The notes beneath the pieces were generated by a model, which worked only from the letters and a program-made list of their open reading frames with translations, searched no databases and had not been told where the DNA came from. This document shows positions 1 to 5,244 of a stretch of 6,635 bases of DNA, in pieces; positions within the stretch are counted from its first letter, which is position 1, and each line of letters opens with the position of its first letter. The position numbers were made by a program, and so were the translations under genes. Source of the stretch: Phycisphaerales bacterium (GTDB lineage Bacteria > Planctomycetota > Phycisphaerae > Phycisphaerales > SM1A02); NCBI GenBank assembly GCA_007127615.1, contig SKZB01000406.1, forward strand, positions 1 to 6,635, written 5' to 3'.

Positions 1-650
1 ACACCGTTTTCGTGCACGAGAATCGCGCCGTGCTCACCTTTCTTCACGACGACGAAACTCGGCCCCATCTCGATGATCTTCTGCGCGGCGCTGATCGCGT
101 TACTGATCTCGGTGAGCTGTTCGGCTTCCTGATCGTTGATCACGATGCCGTCCAGTTCACGAAAGAGCTTCAGCAGTTCGTCGTGCGCGATGTTGATCCA
201 GAGATCCATCGTGTCTGCGACGGCGAGCTTGCGGTCGGGAAAGTGACTGAGCAGTTCAAGCTGTACTTCCGGATGCGTGTTGGCGAGGAAGATGTACTTG
301 CTGTCCCGGTACGCCTCCGGCACCTGTGGCGGGGGTTCTTCCAGAACGCCGAGTTCCGTGAACAGCGTTTCCCGCTCGTTCATGTTTTCAAAGTACCGCC
401 CCCCCCACGCGAAAGTGCGGGAGTCCTTGCGTTCTTCCAGCCCCTTCAGGCATATGTTCGGGAAGCTGCTGAAGATCTTGCGGTGGTCTTCCGGCCAGTC
501 GCCGCCCACGGCACCGACCACGCGGACGGGGCTGTGGAAGGAGGAAGCCGCCGCAAAGTACGCGCAGGAGCCGCCGAGGACCTTCTCGGCCTTTCCGGTG
601 GGGGTGTGGACCGTGTCAATTCCGATAGTTCCTGTGACAAGTAGTGACAT
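1..650 (-). CDS. PfkB/ribokinase-family carbohydrate kinase, C-terminus cut by window edge
   Basis: The frame is open from an ATG at 650 to the left edge and gives 216 residues, about two thirds of a usual 300-residue PfkB kinase. The family phosphorylates sugars or nucleosides with ATP in the cytosol. Seen: a first beta strand LLVTGTIGID with D12, then the LGGS substrate/hinge motif (G26-G27) and YFAAAASFH-like helix, VVGAVGGDW (45-52), a DTMDLWI strand (146-152), the ribokinase NXXE motif as N172-D-Q-E175, and VVVKKGEHGA (200-209). The catalytic GAGD motif would lie beyond the edge. No Shine-Dalgarno precedes the ATG, and a -10-like box sits 7 bases upstream, so a leaderless message is possible. 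The gene is divergent from the VOC gene. The substrate cannot be told from this part; family assignment is firm, specificity is not. Confidence 0.9.
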   Translation of the reverse strand, partial: MSLLVTGTIGIDTVHTPTGKAEKVLGGSCAYFAAASSFHSPVRVVGAVGGDWPEDHRKIFSSFPNICLKGLEERKDSRTFAWGGRYFENMNERETLFTELGVLEEPPPQVPEAYRDSKYIFLANTHPEVQLELLSHFPDRKLAVADTMDLWINIAHDELLKLFRELDGIVINDQEAEQLTEISNAISAAQKIIEMGPSFVVVKKGEHGAILVHENG

Positions 651-657
651 GTTCGAT

Positions 658-663
658 ATTGTA
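658..663 (-). promoter_or_regulatory. -10-like box TACAAT for the kinase gene
   Basis: On the minus strand TACAAT matches the sigma-70 -10 consensus at five of six positions and ends 7 bases before the ATG at 650. No good -35 hexamer is visible at 16-18 bases upstream. If used, transcription would begin at or next to the start codon. Confidence 0.4.
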
Positions 664-756
664 ACGCAGATGATGCGGGCGCGCTGCCGAATGCACACCG
701 CGTTCGCGATGGACATACGCGACGATCATAAAGTCACCGGGATCGATTGAACCACT

Positions 757-763
757 GGAGGAA
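757..763 (+). promoter_or_regulatory. Ribosome binding site GGAGGAA that fixes the VOC start
   Basis: GGAGGAA lies 7 bases before the ATG at 771. It decides against the in-frame TTG at 747, which lies upstream of this site and would place it inside the coding region. Confidence 0.8.
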
Positions 764-770
764 ACTCGTT

Positions 771-1256
771 ATGACCAACCCGATTCCACCGGGCCACGAA
801 GGCATGATTCCGCATCTTGTCTGCACGCCGTGCGCCGATGCGATCGAGTTCTACAAAAACGCCTTCGGCGCAGAGGAGATCTGCCGCATGCTCTCGCCGA
901 ACGATCCGCGCATCATGCACGCGGAGATGAAGCTCGACGGCAAGACGTTCTACCTGGCCGATGATTTTCCCGAGTACTGCGGCGGGCAGTCCCGCTCGGC
1001 CGTGACGCTCGGCGGCACGCCGGTGACCATTCATCAGTACGTCGCGAATTGCGATCAGGCGATCGATCGCGCGGCGAAAGCCGGGGCGACGGTCACCATG
1101 CCCGCCACCGACATGTTCTGGGGCGATCGCTACGGGCAGGTGGTCGATCCGTTCGGCCACCTCTGGGCGTTCGCCACGCACCAGCGCGACATGACCGATG
1201 AAGAGATGCAGAAGGCCGCCGAAGCGATGTTCGCGCAGAGTGCGCCCGGCGCGTGA
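771..1256 (+). CDS. VOC-superfamily (glyoxalase/PhnB-like) protein
   Basis: A 161-residue single-module protein of the vicinal oxygen chelate superfamily, closest in style to the PhnB-like group (COG2764). Seen: MIPHLVC strand (12-18), the typical AIEFYKNAFGAEE helix (24-36), HAEMKLDGKTFYLADD (50-65), VTIHQYV (85-91), then the second half with AIDRAAKAGATVTMP (97-111), FWGDRYGQVVDPFGH (116-130) and LWAFATH (131-137). The F-[WF]-G-D-R-x-G-x-V-x-D-P-F-G-H-x-W block is the family signature. Family members bind a divalent metal and include isomerases, dioxygenases, fosfomycin/bleomycin resistance proteins and many of unknown substrate; H50 and H88 are candidate ligands (inference). The ATG is chosen for its GGAGGAA. 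The gene stands alone on the plus strand, convergent with queE. The substrate is unknown. Confidence 0.9.
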   Translation: MTNPIPPGHEGMIPHLVCTPCADAIEFYKNAFGAEEICRMLSPNDPRIMHAEMKLDGKTFYLADDFPEYCGGQSRSAVTLGGTPVTIHQYVANCDQAIDRAAKAGATVTMPATDMFWGDRYGQVVDPFGHLWAFATHQRDMTDEEMQKAAEAMFAQSAPGA

Positions 1257-1389
1257 TGGCATCGCGTGGATGCGCGGTGGTGCAGGGTGTGCGTTGTTGA
1301 TTTGTTGATTGATCGCGGCACGTTGTCGTTCTGCGCGCCCACAGGGTGAGGCGGAAGCGGACATGCGGTGCCGTAATACATCCCTCAGT

Positions 1390-2115
1390 TCACACACCCC
1401 GCATCTGGGGATCCCAGATGAACTTGTGGAGTTGTGTCTGCAGTCGGACCGCGGGCCGAGGTTCGGTGCGCTCATCCGGACCGGGCCGTCCGGGCGGTTC
1501 GTGAAGCAGCCAGTCGGCGAGATCCCGCATCGAGAGCCCCGGCATGCCCGCAATCTCCAGACCGGCCGGCTGCTCGAAGACCGGTGACATGAGCACCGCG
1601 CCGCAGCGGCTCAGCAGATCGTGCCGTTCGATCACGTCCTTCGCCCATTCGTAATCACGGCGGTCGCCGATCACGAACTTGACCTCGTCGCGGATGGTCA
1701 GGTATTCGACGTTCCGCCAGTCGTTTCGCTTCGATTCGCCGCTTGAGGGCGTCTTGAGATCCATGATGCGAATGACGCGCGGATCACAGACGCTGATGTC
1801 ACAGGCACCGGACGTCTCGATCAGAACTGTCTTGCCGAGGTCGCAGAGCCGTTCCATGAGCTCATGAACGCGTTTCTGCAGCAGGGGCTCACCGCCGGTC
1901 ATCTGAACGAGATCGCAGGGGAATGCCTCGACTTCAGCGATGATCTCGTCGATCTGGCGGGATTGACCCTCCTTGAAGGCGTACTCGGTATCGCAGTACG
2001 CGCAGCGGAGGTGGCAGCCGGTGAGCCGAACGAAGATGCACGGGAAGCCCGCGCGTGTTGACTCGCCCTGGATGGAGTAGAAGATTTCGTTCAGGCGCAG
2101 CGTAGACTCGGACAT
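1390..2115 (-). CDS. queE: 7-carboxy-7-deazaguanine synthase QueE (radical SAM)
   Basis: 241 residues, normal family length. QueE converts 6-carboxy-5,6,7,8-tetrahydropterin to 7-carboxy-7-deazaguanine, the ring contraction on the way to preQ0 and queuosine in tRNA; it is cytosolic and uses a [4Fe-4S] cluster, S-adenosylmethionine and Mg2+. Seen: NEIFYSIQGES (9-19), the QueE substrate segment; the radical-SAM CxxxCxxC loop at C34, C38 and C41 followed by DTEY, where T43 is the expected Mg2+ contact; the MTGGEPLL motif (72-79) for SAM binding; LIETSG; the DLKTPSSGE segment; and the terminal QLHKFIWDPQMRGV typical of the family. The ATG has no Shine-Dalgarno and is preceded by a small perfect hairpin. 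The 91-residue gene ends 59 bases upstream, so they may be cotranscribed. queC, queD and queF are not in the window. Confidence 0.96.
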   Translation of the reverse strand: MSESTLRLNEIFYSIQGESTRAGFPCIFVRLTGCHLRCAYCDTEYAFKEGQSRQIDEIIAEVEAFPCDLVQMTGGEPLLQKRVHELMERLCDLGKTVLIETSGACDISVCDPRVIRIMDLKTPSSGESKRNDWRNVEYLTIRDEVKFVIGDRRDYEWAKDVIERHDLLSRCGAVLMSPVFEQPAGLEIAGMPGLSMRDLADWLLHEPPGRPGPDERTEPRPAVRLQTQLHKFIWDPQMRGV

Positions 2116-2119
2116 CGGA

Positions 2120-2134
2120 GGGGATGATATCCCC
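2120..2134 (-). promoter_or_regulatory. Small hairpin just upstream of the queE start
   Basis: Perfect inverted repeat GGGGAT / ATCCCC with a 3-base loop. On the queE message its 3' arm ends 4 bases before the ATG, where a ribosome binding site would normally be. It could affect initiation; a function is inference only, and a 6-bp stem can arise by chance. Confidence 0.3.
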
Positions 2135-2174
2135 TTCCCCCGACGTTCGGCGGGTGTGGCGGGCGACCGATCGC

Positions 2175-2450
2175 TCAGAACGAGCCGGTCACGTGGCCGA
2201 ACGATCGCCGCTGCGTGACGCTGGTCACCGTCGTGCCGAAGTCTTCGATGACGCGCACGAGCTCAGCGAGGGTGGTGGTCTCCGATTCGAAAACCAACGT
2301 CAGACGCGATTCCTTCGGTTCAAAATCGACATCGTTCACCCCCCGCGCGAGTTGCAGCATGGGCATGACGACGCCTCGCACCAGCGGCGCGATCGGATCT
2401 CGCACGTAGATGATGGCGGTCCTTGTTCGTTGGTCATCCGAAGCATTCAT
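2175..2450 (-). CDS. Small HMA-like (ferredoxin-fold) protein lacking the CxxC motif
   Basis: A 91-residue protein that I do not recognise as a named family. The ATG at 2450 is chosen because AAGGAG lies 7 bases upstream; a longer frame reaching 2537 has no such support. The pattern looks like a beta-alpha-beta-beta-alpha-beta fold as in heavy-metal-associated domains: strand TAIIYVRD (11-18), helix to about 36, GVNDVDFEP (37-45) like the HMA 'GV..V.vd' turn, strand RLTLVFE (49-55), helix TLAELVRVIEDFG (60-72), strand TTVTSV (73-78). The HMA metal loop would fall after the first strand, but here it reads RDPIAPLV with no cysteine, and the whole protein has none. Copper or zinc binding by the usual site is therefore unlikely. 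It ends 59 bases before queE on the same strand, suggesting an operon, though no functional link is known to me. Confidence 0.65.
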   Translation of the reverse strand: MNASDDQRTRTAIIYVRDPIAPLVRGVVMPMLQLARGVNDVDFEPKESRLTLVFESETTTLAELVRVIEDFGTTVTSVTQRRSFGHVTGSF

Positions 2451-2457
2451 CAGCGCG

Positions 2458-2463
2458 CTCCTT
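2458..2463 (-). promoter_or_regulatory. Ribosome binding site AAGGAG for the 91-residue protein
   Basis: AAGGAG on the minus strand, 7 bases before the ATG at 2450. It is the main reason for preferring this start and for believing that the small gene is real. Confidence 0.65.
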
Positions 2464-2830
2464 GCGCCCAGCCCGAAGGTGAACGGCGGACCGTTGTCCC
2501 CACAAGACATCACCTTCCATAAGCTACAGCGTGCCATACGGTTGGGCCGGGTCCAGTTCCAGCACGGAACTTTACGTCGGAAACTTCGCCAGGTTCACAA
2601 AAGTGATTGAGCGTTCAGAACTTACAGAGAGCGAATCGTTTGCAATCTGGGCGGGTTCATCGCCTCCGTTACGGTCGGAAACCGGTTCCGGACCGACTGG
2701 CGGGCGGGCCGAGTCCATCGTCAGGCTCGCGGAACGATCGACCGGGGGAGCCCGGTTCCGGTTGTTTCGTGACCCGTGAGACGGCCATCCACCGTCTCAC
2801 GCCGGACCCATCGGGGGTTTCGCCGGGGGC
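2464..2830. other. Gene-free, hairpin-rich intergenic region
   Basis: No reading frame here on either strand resembles a protein; the overlapping open frames are low-complexity Gly/Pro/Arg/Ser translations of GC-rich DNA. The region should hold the promoter of the 91-residue gene, but I find no convincing -35/-10 pair. 2590-2650 is more AT-rich than the rest. From about 2673 onward there are inverted repeats (2674-2697 and 2775-2801) and repeated GGTTCCGG words at 2684-2691 and 2754-2761. Confidence 0.6.
2775..2801. repeat. Perfect 10-bp inverted repeat (hairpin)
   Basis: CGTGAGACGG and CCGTCTCACG flank a 7-base loop. No T-run follows on either strand, so it is not a standard rho-independent terminator. 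It lies 31 bases upstream of the tRNA -35 element. Confidence 0.75.
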
Positions 2831-2831
2831 C

Positions 2832-2859
2832 TCGACAAGTCGGGGGACCACGTTATACT
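2832..2859 (+). promoter_or_regulatory. Sigma-70 promoter of tRNA-Leu
   Basis: TCGACA (2832-2837) and TATACT (2854-2859) are separated by 16 bases; both match consensus at five of six positions. The predicted start is near 2866, about 13 bases before the mature tRNA 5' end, so a short leader would be removed by RNase P. Confidence 0.75.
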
Positions 2860-2878
2860 CCCACATTCTGCACCACGA

Positions 2879-2964
2879 GCCCAGGTGGCGGAATTGGCAG
2901 ACGCGTCAGCTTGAGGTGCTGGTGGGAGTAAAATCCCGTGGAGGTTCGAGTCCTCTCCTGGGCA
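2879..2964 (+). tRNA. tRNA-Leu, anticodon GAG
   Basis: An 86-base class II tRNA. The acceptor stem GCCCAGG pairs with CCTGGGC (2957-2963) with discriminator A2964. The anticodon stem is 2906-2910 with 2918-2922 and the 7-base loop TTGAGGT carries anticodon GAG at 2913-2915, reading CUC and CUU. A long variable arm folds as GGGA/TCCC (2924-2937), as expected for leucine. The T arm is GGAGG-TTCGAGT-CCTCT (2940-2956). CCA is not encoded and must be added after transcription. The gene has its own promoter and a terminator downstream, so it appears to be a single-gene transcription unit. Confidence 0.97.
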
Positions 2965-3017
2965 TTGTCCGGTCTCCCGGCCGGACGTCGGCACAAACGA
3001 AAACAGACATGATCCGT

Positions 3018-3047
3018 ACCCCGCCCCTCGGCGGGGTTATGTCTTTT
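3018..3047 (+). terminator. Rho-independent terminator of the tRNA-Leu unit
   Basis: ACCCCGCC and GGCGGGGT form an 8-bp stem with a CCTC loop, followed by TATGTCTTTT. It starts 53 bases after the tRNA. A weaker inverted repeat, GTCCGG/CCGGAC (2967-2986), lies between them without a T-run. Confidence 0.75.
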
Positions 3048-3120
3048 GGGGACGGCTGAGGACGGATTCTCGAACCCTTGCTCGTTGAGCTGCGGAGCGT
3101 TTCCGGGGAAAGGGGCCCAC

Positions 3121-3153
3121 AGGAAAACAGGCCGTCCGGGTTCGGACGGCCTG
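3121..3153 (-). terminator. Rho-independent terminator of the PEP-CTERM-like gene
   Basis: On the minus strand a perfect 11-bp stem, CAGGCCGTCCG with CGGACGGCCTG, closes a 4-base AACC loop and is followed by TTTTCCT. It begins 41 bases after the stop codon of the secreted-protein gene. Confidence 0.85.
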
Positions 3154-3194
3154 AGTGAAATCTGTCTGTTTGCACTTGCTTCCTTTGTCCGGAC

Positions 3195-3947
3195 TCAGTG
3201 GCGGCGGCGCCGCGAGCCGAAGAATCCGGCCAGGCCGAACACCGCAACGGTCGCGGGGGTGGGAATCACCGTGAACGCGCTGGAGAACGTCACGCTGTCG
3301 CCGGCCGAAAGAAAGAACGTATGCTGAATGCCGATCGACGTGAACGCGGGCGGGCCGGCAACGTTCGAAAAGCTCGCGCCGGGGATCGAATCCGCCGTGA
3401 CGTCGGGAACCGAGAACGAGAACGGATCATCGTGCAGGGTCTGCACGGGGTTTCCATCGATCAACGCGGTGTAGATCGCCCCGCCGCTCGGAGCGGCGAG
3501 CGTGGCGCCGGGTGCGTTCCCGGGATTGTCCACCAGCGAACCGCCGATCGATCCCTGCATCACGGTGCTGCCGCCGATCGGTGAGATGGGGGTCATCACC
3601 GTGACGGTGAATTCCTGATCCATCGAGGTCGTGTTCGTAAAGGAAAAACTCGCGGTCACGGTCGGGTTCGTGGAGAAAACGATGGAGTCCCATTCCGCCG
3701 TCCACGAATCGGTCTGGGTGAAGCCCGAGATCTGGGCACCGAGATCGGTGTCCGTGACCTGAAAATCGTCGGCGTTGTTTGATGCGGTCCAGTTGCCATC
3801 ACCGGTACCCGCGATGATCTCGAATCCCGCCGGAAGACCACCCGCGACGGCCGTGGAAGCGGCGAGCGAGAAGACTGCGGCGGCCGAGAGCAAAAGCGTC
3901 GACTGCTTCATAAGCGTCTTTTTCTTGATGTTCTTCATGTTCTGCAT
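3195..3947 (-). CDS. Secreted protein with PEP-CTERM-like sorting tail
   Basis: 250 residues. Seen: a Lys-rich N-terminus, hydrophobic core LLLSAAAVFSLAAS (18-31) and likely signal peptidase site after AVA at 35. The mature part is rich in Thr, Ser, Gly and Asp, and has neither cysteine nor lysine, as in beta-rich extracellular proteins. The C-terminus has PTP (229-231), a hydrophobic helix TVAVFGLAGFFG (233-244) and RRRR (246-249), the tripartite layout of PEP-CTERM signals, with PTP in place of PEP. In that system an exosortase cleaves near the motif and the protein is exported to the outer surface or matrix; no exosortase lies in this window. The ATG at 3947 is preferred because AAAGGG lies 9 bases upstream; ATGs at 3938 and 3911 would also leave a working signal peptide. 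The gene has its own terminator. I recognise no domain in the body, so the role is unknown. Confidence 0.87.
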   Translation of the reverse strand: MQNMKNIKKKTLMKQSTLLLSAAAVFSLAASTAVAGGLPAGFEIIAGTGDGNWTASNNADDFQVTDTDLGAQISGFTQTDSWTAEWDSIVFSTNPTVTASFSFTNTTSMDQEFTVTVMTPISPIGGSTVMQGSIGGSLVDNPGNAPGATLAAPSGGAIYTALIDGNPVQTLHDDPFSFSVPDVTADSIPGASFSNVAGPPAFTSIGIQHTFFLSAGDSVTFSSAFTVIPTPATVAVFGLAGFFGSRRRRH

Positions 3948-4397
3948 GTGCCCGAACCCTTTCTCAGATTTCCTGTATCCCTCGTACCTTTTGCAAGGCT
4001 ATATCACCGGGAGGCCCTGTCAACCCGAACTGATACGGAATCACGGAATTTATACGGACCCTTCACCGGATCGAAACGCAAGGTGCTGGCAGTCGGACGT
4101 TTGCGGGTTGTTCGCGATATTGACTCATGCTCGTCCTTGGGATCCGTGCCCCCGTCGCGGTTCGGTTGCTCCCGATTCGCGGCCGCCGAACGCTCTCGGT
4201 CTTCCGGGGTCGGCCCTTCCGCAGGTCCGGATATCCCCGGTCGTGCGGGCCCCGGCAAAGTTCCAGCCGGCCGGCCCGGTGGCTCGATAGTCTCTTCACC
4301 CAGGCATTTCCCGGAGACGACGGAGTCGTCCCCAACAAACTGAGATGACCGTTACCGGAGACTGGAGCATCCCGGACGGCCCGTCGGAGTCCTCCCT
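3948..4397. other. 450-base divergent intergenic region
   Basis: No convincing gene on either strand; the open frames crossing it are Arg/Pro/Ser-rich and match nothing I know. It should hold promoters for the secreted-protein gene (minus) and the cobalamin-fold gene (plus). 3960-4060 is more AT-rich than the rest and carries the minus-strand promoter candidate. There is a perfect GACGAC/GTCGTC repeat with a 3-base spacer at 4316-4330 and the palindrome GGCCGGCC at 4269-4276. I see no B12-box-like element that would indicate a cobalamin riboswitch before 4398. Confidence 0.6.
3998..4023 (-). promoter_or_regulatory. Possible promoter of the PEP-CTERM-like gene
   Basis: A consensus TTGACA (4018-4023, minus strand) is followed after 14 bases by TATAGC (3998-4003). 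The spacer is shorter than the usual 16-18, so the pair may be partly fortuitous. It would give a 5' leader of about 45 bases. Confidence 0.35.
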
Positions 4398-5105
4398 GTG
4401 AACGATGAACTTCTGGTAGAACAATTGTTTCAGCACCTGGTGACCGGTCAGCGCGAAGGTGCCCGGCGTCTGGTGAATGATCTCTACGAACGCGATGAAA
4501 TCGCGACCGAAGAGATCGTCCACCGGATCTTCTGGCCGGCACTGGAAATGATCAACTCGCTCTTTCGCGCCGACCAGTTGACGACGCTGGCGCACAATTA
4601 CGCCATCCGTCTTCTGCGCGGACTGATCGACCAGGCCCATGCCCACTACGAAGCCCAACCGGCCAACGGCAAGAAGGTGCTGATGTTCTGCGGCACCAGT
4701 GAAGCGGATGAGCTGGCCGGTCAGTTGACGGCGGATTTCATCGAAGCGGGCGGGTACGAGGTCTTCTTCGGCGGCGGCGGCATCGCCAACGACGAGATTC
4801 TCGGCGAGGTCGGCGAGCATCGTCCGGACATTCTGCTCATGTTCGCTTCCGCGCCGACCGACGCGCCCAACATTCGAACGCTTATCGACCAGATTCGGGA
4901 AGTCAACGCCTGTCCCGACATGCAGATTGTCGTGGGGGGCGGCGTCTTCAATCGCGCCGAAGGTCTGGCCGAAGAAATCGGCGCTGATCTGTGGGCGCGC
5001 GATCCCCAGGCTTTGCGCGACAAACTCGATGCGGAGAGCGCCCGTCGGGCCGATCCGGCGCAACGGACGGTCGGCAAAACGCGCCGCACGCGCAGCGCGG
5101 CATGA
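4398..5105 (+). CDS. Cobalamin-binding-fold protein (MtbC1/CarH-like two-domain) with degenerate B12 motifs
   Basis: 235 residues starting at GTG; CGGAG lies 8 bases upstream and an in-frame TGA at 4341 with no ATG between excludes an upstream ATG start. Residues 1-85 look like the helical B12-binding cap: ARRLVNDL, IFWPALEMINSLF (44-56) and LTTLAHNYAIRLL (61-73). Residues 92-212 form a Rossmann-like B12-binding domain: KKVLMFCG (92-99), FIEAGGYEVFFGGGG (114-128), DILLMFAS (144-151), IRTLIDQIRE (159-168), IVVGGGVFN (177-185) and AEEIGADLWARDP (191-203). The tail 213-235 is basic (RRxR repeats) and probably disordered. Members of the fold carry methylcobalamin for methyltransferases or sense light/B12. 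The usual DxHxxG is not present: the aligned stretch is E102-A-D-E-L-A107, with Asp in place of the cobalt-ligand His. The cap W and EH read F56 and H66-N67. No MerR domain, methyltransferase or receptor domain is attached or adjacent. The role is unknown. Confidence 0.88.
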   Translation: MNDELLVEQLFQHLVTGQREGARRLVNDLYERDEIATEEIVHRIFWPALEMINSLFRADQLTTLAHNYAIRLLRGLIDQAHAHYEAQPANGKKVLMFCGTSEADELAGQLTADFIEAGGYEVFFGGGGIANDEILGEVGEHRPDILLMFASAPTDAPNIRTLIDQIREVNACPDMQIVVGGGVFNRAEGLAEEIGADLWARDPQALRDKLDAESARRADPAQRTVGKTRRTRSAA

Positions 5106-5140
5106 ATAGAGATGTTCTCTTTCGAGCGCACGCTCTGATC

Positions 5141-5172
5141 GGCGGGTTCCAACCGGAACCCGCCGTTTTTTT
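5141..5172 (+). terminator. Strong rho-independent terminator after the cobalamin-fold gene
   Basis: A perfect 10-bp stem, GGCGGGTTCC with GGAACCCGCC, closes an AACC loop and is followed by G and seven T residues (5166-5172). It starts 35 bases after the stop codon. There is no T-run on the other side, so it acts on plus-strand transcripts only; no clear terminator for uppP is seen in the remaining spacer. Confidence 0.92.
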
Positions 5173-5244
5173 GTCTGGCCCCTGACCGGTCTGCACGCTG
5201 TTCCCCGCGCATCGTTCCCGACCGGGGTGATGAATCGGCCGGTG

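Noticed and set aside
12..644. Plus-strand open frame of 210 codons opposite the kinase
   Set aside because: The minus frame carries the PfkB motifs; this one is its shadow.
1294..1309. Tandem repeat of TTGTTGAT (two copies) between the VOC gene and queE
   Set aside because: Only two short copies, with no spacer structure or further repeats; no sign of a CRISPR or functional iteron.
726..1553. Minus-strand open frame of 275 codons across the VOC gene and into queE
   Set aside because: It overlaps two confident genes in other frames and its Arg/His-rich translation resembles no family.
2879..3000. tRNA-Leu as an integration site for a mobile element
   Set aside because: No integrase or recombinase gene and no duplicated tRNA 3' end is seen in the window; the tRNA is followed by an ordinary terminator.
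2607..3059. Plus-strand open frame running through the tRNA-Leu gene
   Set aside because: It spans the tRNA promoter, the tRNA and its terminator, and its translation is low-complexity.
3001..3171. 9-bp inverted repeat AAACAGACA / TGTCTGTTT flanking the two convergent terminators
   Set aside because: A match of this length over about 170 bases is within what chance allows, and nothing nearby suggests a mobile element or attachment site.
4081..4397. Cobalamin riboswitch upstream of the cobalamin-fold gene
   Set aside because: Looked for the conserved B12 box and the GC-rich core elements of the aptamer and found none.
4296..5063. Minus-strand open frame of 255 codons opposite the cobalamin-fold gene
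   Set aside because: Antisense shadow; no motif or ribosome binding site, while the plus frame has clear domain structure, a Shine-Dalgarno and a terminator.
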